From a virus: a stretch of DNA of 64,000 nt. The stretch lies in IMG/VR virus record IMGVR_UViG_3300043424_000625, positions 1-64,000 of that record. One strand, written 5' to 3'. The notes beneath the pieces were generated by a model. It was not told the DNA's origin. It saw nothing but the letters and a program-made list of their open reading frames with translations, and did no database searches. Position numbers and translations under genes: made by a program. How positions within the stretch are numbered: the first letter of the stretch is position 1; each line of letters starts with the position of its first letter. Shown in pieces: positions 17,622-25,487 of this stretch.

Positions 17622-19011
17622 CTCTCTTCTTTGGTTTCTTCTTTGCCTCTTGTTTGGGGGCGCCACCGCTTCCGTCGTCGTCGTCCGCCCCCTCACTCAT
17701 CTCCATCTGCTTCTTCATGTCAAGGAACGCTTTTACGTTCGCATGAGACTGCTGCACGCTGAAGTCTGAGCCAGGGTTTGCATTGATGATGAACGGAGGG
17801 ATGACTGTCTCTCTGCTTTTCGAGAAGATGAAGAGAAGCGAAGCTCCTCTTCCAGATGGATTGGGACCGCGAAACACGCGGAAGGCGATGTCTGCGTCTT
17901 GGCCAATGCCGTCTGCGAAGGACAGGTCGTCCAGGTCTCCCGAGGGTTCCTTTGCGTTCGCGCGGTTGGCCTGCGTTGTTCCAATCACAGGGCAGCCGAC
18001 AAATTGAGCCATCGCTTTTAGGTCTTGGCTGATGTGGCTGATCTGTTTCCAGTCTGCCGTTCTCTGCCCAGATCTTCCATCCTTCATCAAGTAGAAGCCG
18101 TCCACCACAATGAGGTCCGGCTGGAACCTCTCTGCGGCGGCAATCAAGTCTTCTACTGTTGAGCCTGCCTTCTTGCCCTTGTCGGACATGAACATCAGGG
18201 CTCGGTGATGAGAGCCAGTGCTGTCTTCTTCCTCAGACTCCGCAAGCTCATCCATGAGCTCGAAGAACTCGTCGGCATCTTCTTCCGACAGGATGCCTCG
18301 ACGGAGACGATCATAGTCCACGTTACCCAGCACAGAACAGACGCGCGTCAGCATCGCCTCTCGTGAGATCTCCTTGGAGAAGATCATCACGCGATGATTC
18401 TCCAGATACGCCTTCGCCGCGATGGCGCATGCTACCCACGTTTTCATGTTGCCAGGGCGGCCGTAAATGACGATGAACTCCTCGTCTCGCATACCACCCG
18501 TCTTTTGGTTCAGAACCTCCCACGGGTACGGAATGCCGACAACCCCTCCCGACTCGGCGTGGGTGTTGTACTGTTGACGTAGCAGGGCCAATGAACCGGA
18601 CAGCAGGATGCCATCTTCTTCATGGGCCTCCACATTCATCCTCCGAATCTTCGGGAGGAAGGTGTCTAAGATCAGAGACGGATCAGATCCGTCCGTGATC
18701 TCGTCCTGCATCTCATTGAGAATGCTTTGCAGGTCAGACTGTACCTTCTGGGTCCGTACGTCTGTGATTAGCGCATTTAGCGAGTTCCGACTCGGGCTGT
18801 AATCGAAGCCCGGAAACTTCCGCAGGAACCTCTCAACGGTCGGTACTTCTCCGCGCTGCTGCGGGTCGTGGTACTCGTTCCACAGCCAGTGGTACGCATC
18901 ACGAGCGACATCCAGCGTGAACCACTCTGGAGTCAATCCTTTCTTCTTTGGTGTATTGAAGTCTCCTGTGGACAGGATGTTGCTAATAAGCTCCAATTCC
19001 GGATGTGCCAT
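17602..19011 (-). CDS. DnaB-like replicative helicase
   Basis: The hexameric helicase unwinds the replication fork. The 469-residue protein has an N-terminal domain of about 150 residues, then a RecA-fold motor: Walker A G-R-P-G-N-M-K-T (near residue 187), F-S-K-E-I-S (H1a-like), Walker B I-V-V-D-G-F-Y-L, G-T-T-Q-A-N-R, and D-A-D-I-A-F-R-V. The C-terminus is Lys- and Asp-rich. It is coupled to the primase gene downstream by overlap and to a small gene upstream by TAATG, so helicase and primase are made together. Confidence 0.92.
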   Translation of the reverse strand: MAHPELELISNILSTGDFNTPKKKGLTPEWFTLDVARDAYHWLWNEYHDPQQRGEVPTVERFLRKFPGFDYSPSRNSLNALITDVRTQKVQSDLQSILNEMQDEITDGSDPSLILDTFLPKIRRMNVEAHEEDGILLSGSLALLRQQYNTHAESGGVVGIPYPWEVLNQKTGGMRDEEFIVIYGRPGNMKTWVACAIAAKAYLENHRVMIFSKEISREAMLTRVCSVLGNVDYDRLRRGILSEEDADEFFELMDELAESEEEDSTGSHHRALMFMSDKGKKAGSTVEDLIAAAERFQPDLIVVDGFYLMKDGRSGQRTADWKQISHISQDLKAMAQFVGCPVIGTTQANRANAKEPSGDLDDLSFADGIGQDADIAFRVFRGPNPSGRGASLLFIFSKSRETVIPPFIINANPGSDFSVQQSHANVKAFLDMKKQMEMSEGADDDDGSGGAPKQEAKKKPKKRDDPFRA

Positions 19012-19292
19012 TACAGGGGATCCTCATCGTCATATGCAAGTACTTGTTCTTCTTGCGGCGGGCCGAGGCCCAGATCCTGACAGATCTGGGCCTCGACTTT
19101 GCTGACAAGCTCAAAGAGCTGGGGGCCGAGGACCTCATGGGCGAAGGAGGTCTCTCCACCGCCGATCTCTCCGGTGAACGTCTTGTTCTCCAGGCCGACC
19201 ACGTAGGAGACCCGGATTTCTCCGGAATTGGGCGTAATCTCCACCCGTAGAATGCGAAGGGAGACTTTAGCCTCTTCCGCTGAGTTCCTCAT
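19011..19292 (-). CDS. Small hypothetical protein (93 aa)
   Basis: The start at 19292 (MRNSAEE) is preferred because GAGG lies about six bases upstream and it reduces overlap with the previous gene. The protein alternates beta and helix (V-S-L-R-I-L-R-V-E-I, I-R-V-S-Y-V-V-G-L, then an E-L-V-S-K-V-E helix) and ends in an acidic tail. It couples to the helicase by TAATG. Its partner gene at 19267 has a similar size and pattern. No family is recognised. Confidence 0.6.
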   Translation of the reverse strand: MRNSAEEAKVSLRILRVEITPNSGEIRVSYVVGLENKTFTGEIGGGETSFAHEVLGPQLFELVSKVEAQICQDLGLGPPQEEQVLAYDDEDPL

Positions 19293-19590
19293 AGAGTTCC
19301 TCTGCCTCTCGCTTAGCGACTTCGAGGTGGTCCCGCACTGCTTCCAGTACGAGAGTCCTGGCCTCGTCAATCGTAGCCGCGTCTTGATTGCAGGACAGGT
19401 GGACGCTGACCCTTACCTCATAGCCGTTGCCGTAATCCTTGTCCGCGTAGGACATCGCAAGACTCACAGATGCCTTGCCATCCCCTACCAGGGCGGCGAA
19501 CTGATCCTTCTCCATCGACATCTCCTTGTGCGTGACTGCGGCGGAGTACAGCCGGCGCTCCTTGCCGGCTGCGATGGACACTTCAATCAC
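19267..19590 (-). CDS. Small hypothetical protein (107 aa)
   Basis: The gene starts in an ATGA overlap with the upstream gene and overlaps the next by 26 bases. The sequence is beta-rich in the first 75 residues (Y-E-V-R-V-S-V-H-L) and ends in a long charged helix (residues about 75-105). Its overall shape resembles the 93-residue protein that follows, so the two may be diverged relatives or partners. No catalytic motif is visible. Confidence 0.6.
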   Translation of the reverse strand: MIEVSIAAGKERRLYSAAVTHKEMSMEKDQFAALVGDGKASVSLAMSYADKDYGNGYEVRVSVHLSCNQDAATIDEARTLVLEAVRDHLEVAKREAEELYEELSGRG

Positions 19591-20009
19591 TGCACTTCCT
19601 TCGGAAGTGTGACCTTGGCGCTCTGAACAGTCTCCGTGTAGAGATCCTGGTAGTGAACCTTGATGTCTCCCGGAAGGCGCTCAATCTGGGCGGGGTCGAC
19701 TTCGGAGCGCAAAACCTTGTACTGCTGAAGCAACTCGAGGTGCCCCAGCTCCTCTGCCAACTCGAGGATGTCCTCCGTCTGGTACACGCGCTTCTTCGTC
19801 CCAGGCTGTACCCGGAACTTGAACCCACCGACATCATGCGTGCCGACACCGGCCTCACGAAGTTCCGTCTTGGCCTTCTCCGCCAAGTCCGCACGTTCCC
19901 CTTCCAGCTCCTGCATCTCCTCAAAGACCTCCGGCTCCGAGGCACGCAGGATGTCCTTGAGTTCACGGAGCCGAACGCTGATCTCGACCAGTCGCGTGGT
20001 GTTCTGCAT
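19587..20009 (-). CDS. Coiled-coil hypothetical protein (140 aa)
   Basis: The first 55 residues form a strongly charged heptad-like helix (V-R-L-R-E-L-K-D-I-L, E-E-M-Q-E-L-E-G-E-R-A-D-L). A glycine turn and a compact C-terminal part with G-G-F-K-F-R-V and alternating strands follow. It reads as a small scaffold or loader-type protein. It starts by TAATG coupling to the UDG-like gene. A helicase loader or clamp-type accessory could be imagined from position, but there is no motif to support either. Confidence 0.6.
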   Translation of the reverse strand: MQNTTRLVEISVRLRELKDILRASEPEVFEEMQELEGERADLAEKAKTELREAGVGTHDVGGFKFRVQPGTKKRVYQTEDILELAEELGHLELLQQYKVLRSEVDPAQIERLPGDIKVHYQDLYTETVQSAKVTLPKEVQ

Positions 20010-20722
20010 TAGACACCTCTCACAAGCTTTCTATGGTTGTTGACAATATCGACCGCAAAGCGAAAGTCGCCGAGCGTGTCAAATGTGTGCCCTTTCTTCT
20101 CTTTGACGAGGGCACTGTCCCCCTTCTTGAGGAGGAATCCGCAATCCAGAACCGGGAGCATCGTGTAGCGAACTTCACGTTGCGTCGAAGGAGACACGAT
20201 GGTGATGTCCATCAAGTCCCCTCGCCTCTCAAGGATGTTGACGTTCTTTCCTACGAGCTGCGATGCCGCCGTCTTACCGCCCGCGATGATCAAGATGGGA
20301 TCGATCGCGTAGATGGTCTGGTGCAGCCGCTCCTTGCACTCTTTCAGCTCTGTGGCAGAAGGCGTCCTATCATCTTCAGGGCGGCACAGGACCGAGTTTG
20401 TAAGGAACACATGCCGAAGCATGTACTCTGACAGTCGATCAAAGTAGGCATTGTTATCATCGATGCCGCGAATCTCCTCCAGCTCGTCATCTGACGGCCA
20501 GACCTTCTCGAACAGCTGTAGTAACAGCCGACCAGCCGCCCCTACAAAGGGCGTACCTTCGGCATCCTCCTCTTCACCCGGAGCGCCGCCGACGTAGACA
20601 ATGTCGGCATGCACACTTCCTGCCCCGAAGACCGGCTGAGTCCGGCTCTCACACAGTCGGGGGCATCGGGAGCACCGACTGTACTCGTGATGCAGAGCCC
20701 GAATCCGGCTCAATCCAATCAT
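20009..20722 (-). CDS. Uracil-DNA glycosylase superfamily protein, family 4-like
   Basis: Family 4 enzymes remove uracil from DNA and carry a 4Fe-4S cluster. The start at 20722 has GAGG five bases upstream. The protein shows C-x2-C-x3-C near residues 17-24, G-G-A-P-G-E-E-E-D (motif 1), then T-P-F-V-G-A-A-G-R-L-L, and T-N-S-V-L-C-R-P. The usual late motif with H-P-S is replaced by L-P-V-L-D-C-G, so the expected histidine is absent. It may therefore have altered activity or specificity. It lies between the UvsW-like helicase and the replication genes. Confidence 0.8.
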   Translation of the reverse strand: MIGLSRIRALHHEYSRCSRCPRLCESRTQPVFGAGSVHADIVYVGGAPGEEEDAEGTPFVGAAGRLLLQLFEKVWPSDDELEEIRGIDDNNAYFDRLSEYMLRHVFLTNSVLCRPEDDRTPSATELKECKERLHQTIYAIDPILIIAGGKTAASQLVGKNVNILERRGDLMDITIVSPSTQREVRYTMLPVLDCGFLLKKGDSALVKEKKGHTFDTLGDFRFAVDIVNNHRKLVRGV

Positions 20723-20733
20723 GCTTACCTCAC

Positions 20734-22107
20734 CTATATCGAGGTCCAGTTCCATTTCGTTATGACACGGTATTTCTTACGTTGACTTTCACGGATCAAA
20801 GAGTGGATCATTCCCTTACACGCGTCCACCGACTTGTCCATGATCAGAAATACCCACGGTTCCTTCTTACCCGGAAGGGCTCGGAGGATCCGCCCCACGC
20901 TCTGCTGGAACGTAATCGCCGAATGCGAGCGCGCGGCAAAGGGCGTCATCAGAATCAACGTGTCCAGGTCCTTCCGGTTGTAGGCCGCCGCCCCGACGCC
21001 AATCGAGGCAAAGACCAGATTGCTACCGTTCAACAGATCCAGCCTCTCGGTTGACTTCGTCCCTCCGTGAATGACGGTGCTTCCGGGATTGCTCTGCTGG
21101 AACGTCTCGATGTGCTCTGGCCCGTGTGAGAGCGCGTACACGGTCCTTCCTCTTTTGAGGCACTCGTCGATAACTTGCTGGATGACCCGATTCCGATCGG
21201 CATTCTCTGCGAGGGTCTTGTGAAGCCGCCCAATGTTTAGCTGCCCATTTCGGTCCAGCATCCGAGACCGCTCGGCTTCACTGAAGAAGGCTCCGGCATC
21301 TACGACAAAAATCGTAGGAGTTAGGTCTTGAGTGATGTCCGAGTAGAACACCGGGCCGAGGTGCGAGAAGAACACTCCCTCGCAGCGGTCCGTCCTCGTC
21401 GGAGTTGCGGTCAGTCCGATCCTTGTGCCAGAGCCAACACTGCTGGCCTTTGAGAAGAAATCTGCGGCCATGATGTGGCACTCGTCATAGATGACGAGCC
21501 CGAATCGACGGTAGAAGTCAGGCGGCAGCAATCCTTCCTCTGCGCGCGCGGCCAATGTCTGGACGGTCGAGACGCAGATGTCTTCCTCGTACTCGAACTT
21601 CTTACCTTGGATCCATCCAATCTTTTTCTTATAGTCGAAGAACTGGTGTAGCTCTGCAATCCAGTTGTCGAGGTGCGCCGTCTGTGGACTAACAATGAGT
21701 GTCGGCACTCCCTCATGCGCGGCCTTGGCCCATCCAAGCACGGTCTTTCCTTTGCCACATGCAAGATTCAGGACTCCGCGATCTGCCACCTTGAGTGCCT
21801 CCCAAGCCTCCTCTTGGTTGTCTCGAAGCTGAAAGGAAGGCTTTGGCGTCAACTCAATCTTTGGGAACTCTGGGCGATAGTCTATGAACTCACACCCGAG
21901 CTTCTCAATCTGGGCATCTGTCAGCGTGTAGCGCGGAACCTGAACGTGAAGAGGATGATCCACGACCAGGTCGCGCGTTCCACGGGAAGGGTCATCCCCG
22001 AAGGTCAGGAGCCCTTCAACCATGGAACGCTTGACATGGCTCTTTGGCAAGAAAAGATGCCGACCTCGGTAAGCCGTGGCCTCTTTCAAGATCGGCAGCT
22101 TGATCAT
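20734..22107 (-). CDS. UvsW-like DEAD/DEAH superfamily 2 helicase
   Basis: T4 UvsW remodels branched DNA and helps recombination-dependent replication. The 457 residues include motif I A-C-G-K-G-K-T (near residue 117), the L-I-V-S-P-Q-T motif Ia, motif II D-E-C-H, motif III T-A-T-P-T-R, and motif VI Q-Q-S-V-G-R-I-L-R. It is shorter than T4 UvsW (587 residues). Its start overlaps the upstream Cys-containing gene by ATGA. With RecA, RusA and the nucleases it fits a recombination-coupled replication strategy. Confidence 0.88.
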   Translation of the reverse strand: MIKLPILKEATAYRGRHLFLPKSHVKRSMVEGLLTFGDDPSRGTRDLVVDHPLHVQVPRYTLTDAQIEKLGCEFIDYRPEFPKIELTPKPSFQLRDNQEEAWEALKVADRGVLNLACGKGKTVLGWAKAAHEGVPTLIVSPQTAHLDNWIAELHQFFDYKKKIGWIQGKKFEYEEDICVSTVQTLAARAEEGLLPPDFYRRFGLVIYDECHIMAADFFSKASSVGSGTRIGLTATPTRTDRCEGVFFSHLGPVFYSDITQDLTPTIFVVDAGAFFSEAERSRMLDRNGQLNIGRLHKTLAENADRNRVIQQVIDECLKRGRTVYALSHGPEHIETFQQSNPGSTVIHGGTKSTERLDLLNGSNLVFASIGVGAAAYNRKDLDTLILMTPFAARSHSAITFQQSVGRILRALPGKKEPWVFLIMDKSVDACKGMIHSLIRESQRKKYRVITKWNWTSI

Positions 22108-22511
22108 TTTCTAGATTTCCGTAAGGAAGGATAACCTTCGCGCGGAATCCGCGCAAAAGCAGATGCGATAGTCTCGAAGCTGGCAGTTGCCGCATCCAGA
22201 CTTACATTCCAGGCCAGGGCCGAGAAGAACGTGGACTCCTCGGTTGGAGGGGCGTACACTGGCTCAGGGCGACGATTCCTATATGCAGTCGCTGCGGTTG
22301 TAGGGACGGCAGTCGCTGTGTGCGGTGCTGGTGAATGAACTCTCCGTTGTTCTCGATCGAGCGCACCGACTTTGAGTCGGCAGGTGCCTTTGAACCGACA
22401 CTGCCTACACACGTCGTTCGTGATATCGTAATAGTCGGGATCTCCGTAGCACTCTGGCCTTCCTGATGAGGCATCCTCGTCATCTGCGAATCGACTTGAG
22501 AAAGTTCCCAT
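22104..22511 (-). CDS. Cys-cluster small protein, first gene of replication operon (135 aa)
   Basis: This is the first gene of the minus-strand replication operon. It has a cysteine cluster at residues about 21-44 (C-Y-G-D then C-R-Q-C and C-R), a possible zinc site, followed by a Pro/Thr/Ala-rich linker and a basic C-terminal tail. The ATG at 22511 faces the plus-strand virion operon across an 80-base gap that contains the CTTATGAC element. The function is unknown. First position suggests an early or regulatory role. Confidence 0.6.
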   Translation of the reverse strand: MGTFSSRFADDEDASSGRPECYGDPDYYDITNDVCRQCRFKGTCRLKVGALDREQRRVHSPAPHTATAVPTTAATAYRNRRPEPVYAPPTEESTFFSALAWNVSLDAATASFETIASAFARIPREGYPSLRKSRK

Positions 22512-22540
22512 GCACTAACCTCTGGTTGGGTGCTACAAGG

Positions 22541-22548
22541 CTTATGAC
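22541..22548. promoter_or_regulatory. CTTATGAC element in divergent gap (copy 1)
   Basis: The 8-mer lies in the 80-base gap between the replication operon (start 22511, minus) and the plus-strand virion operon (start 22592). A -10-like TATACT follows at 22553-22558 on the plus strand. The same 8-mer occurs in the gaps at 28271 and 43283. It could be a promoter core or an operator acting on both directions; orientation is not resolved. Confidence 0.5.
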
Positions 22549-22591
22549 TGCGTATACTGGGATCTACATTTTCTCCTTCAGGAGCTAAAAC

Positions 22592-23686
22592 ATGGCTGTA
22601 GTCGACCATCATGACGACCTCGGAGAGCTGTTTCGCACGACTGGACCCAAGAGCGGCGTCGAGTTCCTCAAGACGGCATCCTGGAAGGAGCGTGACGATC
22701 TGTATGACCGTGACTTCGCGCTCATCATCATGGACAGCCAAGGCAAGGAGCATCGCAAGTTTGCGTGCCATGACGCGGGCAACACCTTTCTCTCGCAGTG
22801 GTACTTGCTCAACGCAGAGCACGGCCTGCCCAGCGGGGCGGTCAAGGTGGCCGCGGCCAATCTTCTCGATGCGGCCGACGCACTCGGACTCGCCTCTCAC
22901 CCGGCACTGACCATCCTTGCCAATGAGGGAGACGATCTTCCCGGGGACGGACGCCGCGTACTGATCAAGGCGGCGTCTGCCGCTACGCAGTACGCGAAAA
23001 CCGCCTCATACGAGCCGTCGCAGATCATGCGTCCTCTTGGAAAGGGCATGTCTGTGCCGCTGGGTAGGCATGAGAAGACTGCGTCTGCCTTTGATGCGAT
23101 CTCGGCCCTCGTTGAGGCATGGGATGACCTCGATCCGTACGATCGGCACGAGGCCGCAGTCGACATTGTGAAGGTCGCAAGCGACATCGGTGCGCAGATC
23201 CCGGATCACATCTTCCGTTACAGCGGGACCACACTCAACCCGCGCTTTGAGAAGGTTGCTTCTCGTCGCGCAGAGTACACAGCCAACCCCGCGTACCAGG
23301 AAGACTACCTTCGACTGGCCAAGATGGCGGCGGCGCTCGATCCAGACGATGTCGTCGAGGCGCTCTTCCTGATGGACGAGCGTGCTGGACTCCTAAATCG
23401 TTATGGCCAGAACATCCCTGACCCCGTACTCACAGTTTTTGGCACGGAAAAGCAGGCTGAGTATTCCTGGGTTCACGGAGGCGACTACGTCACGGCTTCC
23501 ATGCTGATGCGATATGCCGGTAGCACCGCCGCACACACTGCGCTGCAAGATGTTTTTGAGGAGGACGTAGTGTCGCGGTTCAAGAGCGATCCGATTGGCA
23601 CATTCAAGAAGATGCCGCTAGAGCAGCAGATCCTCCTGTCCCGTATGGCCTCGCAGTCCAGAGATACAAACAATGGTGGGTACTGA
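22592..23686 (+). CDS. Virion-associated hypothetical protein with K-x-A-S motifs (364 aa)
   Basis: This is the first gene of the plus-strand virion operon, with AGGAG nine bases before the ATG. It is helical and charged, without a membrane segment. It carries at least five copies of the K-x-A-S-type motif: F-L-K-T-A-S near residue 30, Y-A-K-T-A-S, H-E-K-T-A-S, V-K-V-A-S and F-E-K-V-A-S. That motif is a signature of the head-module proteins in this phage. It overlaps the next gene by 14 bases. I infer a head-internal or scaffold-type protein; no known family is recognised. Confidence 0.65.
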   Translation: MAVVDHHDDLGELFRTTGPKSGVEFLKTASWKERDDLYDRDFALIIMDSQGKEHRKFACHDAGNTFLSQWYLLNAEHGLPSGAVKVAAANLLDAADALGLASHPALTILANEGDDLPGDGRRVLIKAASAATQYAKTASYEPSQIMRPLGKGMSVPLGRHEKTASAFDAISALVEAWDDLDPYDRHEAAVDIVKVASDIGAQIPDHIFRYSGTTLNPRFEKVASRRAEYTANPAYQEDYLRLAKMAAALDPDDVVEALFLMDERAGLLNRYGQNIPDPVLTVFGTEKQAEYSWVHGGDYVTASMLMRYAGSTAAHTALQDVFEEDVVSRFKSDPIGTFKKMPLEQQILLSRMASQSRDTNNGGY

Positions 23687-24461
23687 TATCCAGGTATTCA
23701 AGGACGAGAAGAGTCATCCTCTCTCCTTGCTTCGTGGCTACCTTTCTCTCTTCGGCCCAAGAGCGTTGGAGTGGGAACCTTTTGTCGTTAAAAGGTCTGT
23801 TGAGGATCGCCTGAAACTCAACATCCCCCGTGTCGTGCTCATGAAGCTACTGGCGGCCATTTCGGTTGCCAACCACGACATGTTTTGGAAGAGCTGGGAA
23901 ACGTTCCACACAGTCTCTCAGGCCCTTGTGGGTAAGATCCCATCTGTTTCACATATTGATAACCAGTCAGTCTCTGACCTTATGTTGGCCGTAGATGCGG
24001 CTAACAGAATCCGATTGGACTTAGGGACCCTCGGAGACATTCCATTATTTGCGGAGGAGGTCCGGCGGTATATGGCCGCGCAGCTCCATGAGTCGGGAAT
24101 CTGGTACGTACCGGAGCCACTGGAGTTTTTAAATCCTCTGATCTCGAAGACCACACAGGTCTGCGGAGAGTGCGGAAATGAAGAGGAGCCAAAAGAGGAT
24201 GGCCTCTGTAGCTACTGCACAGACCGATACAACACGGACAGTCTATTGAAGATGGAGCCAGACGAGGGGCTTCGAAAGAAGTTTAATGGGTCTAAGGTAA
24301 AGATTGTCACTAAGCTTCCAACTGCGGGCGTGCAGAGGACCCTGGTCGCTCTTCTAAGTAAAAAGAACCCGACCCTTCTAGAAACTGCTGATGATATATG
24401 CGCGGTAAAACTATATGAGGCCGTCGATGCCCTCTTCCGCTACACTGCCGAGCTGAGGTGA
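23673..24461 (+). CDS. Hypothetical protein with four-Cys zinc site (262 aa)
   Basis: The protein is mostly helical and basic-hydrophobic. A single zinc-ribbon-like site (C-G-E-C-G ... C-S-Y-C) lies near residue 170, after a long helical domain. The DNA is less GC-rich than the replication operon. It lies three genes upstream of the portal and lacks the K-x-A-S motif. A structural or connector role is only suggested by neighbours. Confidence 0.6.
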   Translation: MVGTDIQVFKDEKSHPLSLLRGYLSLFGPRALEWEPFVVKRSVEDRLKLNIPRVVLMKLLAAISVANHDMFWKSWETFHTVSQALVGKIPSVSHIDNQSVSDLMLAVDAANRIRLDLGTLGDIPLFAEEVRRYMAAQLHESGIWYVPEPLEFLNPLISKTTQVCGECGNEEEPKEDGLCSYCTDRYNTDSLLKMEPDEGLRKKFNGSKVKIVTKLPTAGVQRTLVALLSKKNPTLLETADDICAVKLYEAVDALFRYTAELR

Positions 24462-24464
24462 ACT

Positions 24465-25487
24465 ATGAATAAAAGCGTTCTTTACTCGTTCTCACTTGAG
24501 TTGCAAAAACAAGCTGGGATTTCTTCGGCTACCCCCTCTGCGCCAGAGGCACAGGAGCCAAAGAAAAAAAATATCATACAAAGAAACTTCACGGGTCCGG
24601 GCGTGGTTCTCCCCGCAATCGGAGGTTTGGTAGCTGGTGCGGCCCTACTTCGTAATCCTAGCGGGGCCGGTAAGCTCTTTACGGCAGCTAAGGAAGTAGC
24701 GACTAAGCCCGTTCAAAGTATTAAGCGCGGGCTGTCAAGCGGAGCCAGCTTCGCAGGAAATAATGCCGACGAGTTTACTCAGGGGGCTGCTAGGTCTAAA
24801 CGCGTGGAGCTTATGAATGAGGCCTTTGAAAACGCGCTTGATGGCACTGCAACACAGTTTGACGCGTTATCAGATACGGCTGGAGCAGCCCGCAAGGGAG
24901 GATGGGCAAGCGCAGGCGAAAGGTCCTCTGGTGGGCTGACTGGATTTTTTAACAAAGATCCGAAGTTTAACGCTAGCGACAACTTAAGATCTAAAATTAC
25001 AAGCATCATGGATCGCCAGCGCGCGGGAGAAATGATTCCAGAGGAAGAGTTGCTTGACGCGTATCGGCAGATCGGCCAAGAAGCTGGCGCACAGAACGTA
25101 AAATTACGCGGGGGCATCTCCACGTATATGCCAGGCGAGCGGGCGATTGAGGTCGGCCAGGTGGGAGTCACTGGTGTCGCCAACGCGCTCCCCTCCACCG
25201 ACGATGAGGGCAATGAGCGTGGTGTTGCGGAGAGGCTCGCTCGTGGCCTAACTGCTGCGGGTATCACCGCTGGAACGGCTCATCTATTTACCGGTAGAAA
25301 CTTAGGATTAGGTAAATCTAACTTGATCACAGGCGGAAAGAGGTCTTTCCTAAGCCAGAAACTGATCGTTCCGTCAGCGGTAGGGATGGCAGCAGTTCCA
25401 TTTGAAGGACTGGCTTCTGACGTTACAGGATCTGCTGGCTCTGTCTTAGACAGAGCATTCGGTCAGGGAAAGGATGAGCAGTCATGA
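24465..25487 (+). CDS. Membrane-type virion protein, candidate cargo (340 aa)
   Basis: The first 20 residues end in L-Q-K-Q-A-G, resembling the K-x-A motif region of other cargo candidates. A hydrophobic Gly/Ala-rich segment follows (about residues 46-65, V-V-L-P-A-I-G-G-L-V-A-G-A-A-L-L). Other Gly/Ala-rich stretches occur near residues 260-275 and 300-320. The middle is polar. It overlaps the portal gene by ATGA, and its DNA is noticeably AT-richer than its neighbours. It may be an internal head protein or ejection protein; the family is unknown. Confidence 0.6.
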   Translation: MNKSVLYSFSLELQKQAGISSATPSAPEAQEPKKKNIIQRNFTGPGVVLPAIGGLVAGAALLRNPSGAGKLFTAAKEVATKPVQSIKRGLSSGASFAGNNADEFTQGAARSKRVELMNEAFENALDGTATQFDALSDTAGAARKGGWASAGERSSGGLTGFFNKDPKFNASDNLRSKITSIMDRQRAGEMIPEEELLDAYRQIGQEAGAQNVKLRGGISTYMPGERAIEVGQVGVTGVANALPSTDDEGNERGVAERLARGLTAAGITAGTAHLFTGRNLGLGKSNLITGGKRSFLSQKLIVPSAVGMAAVPFEGLASDVTGSAGSVLDRAFGQGKDEQS

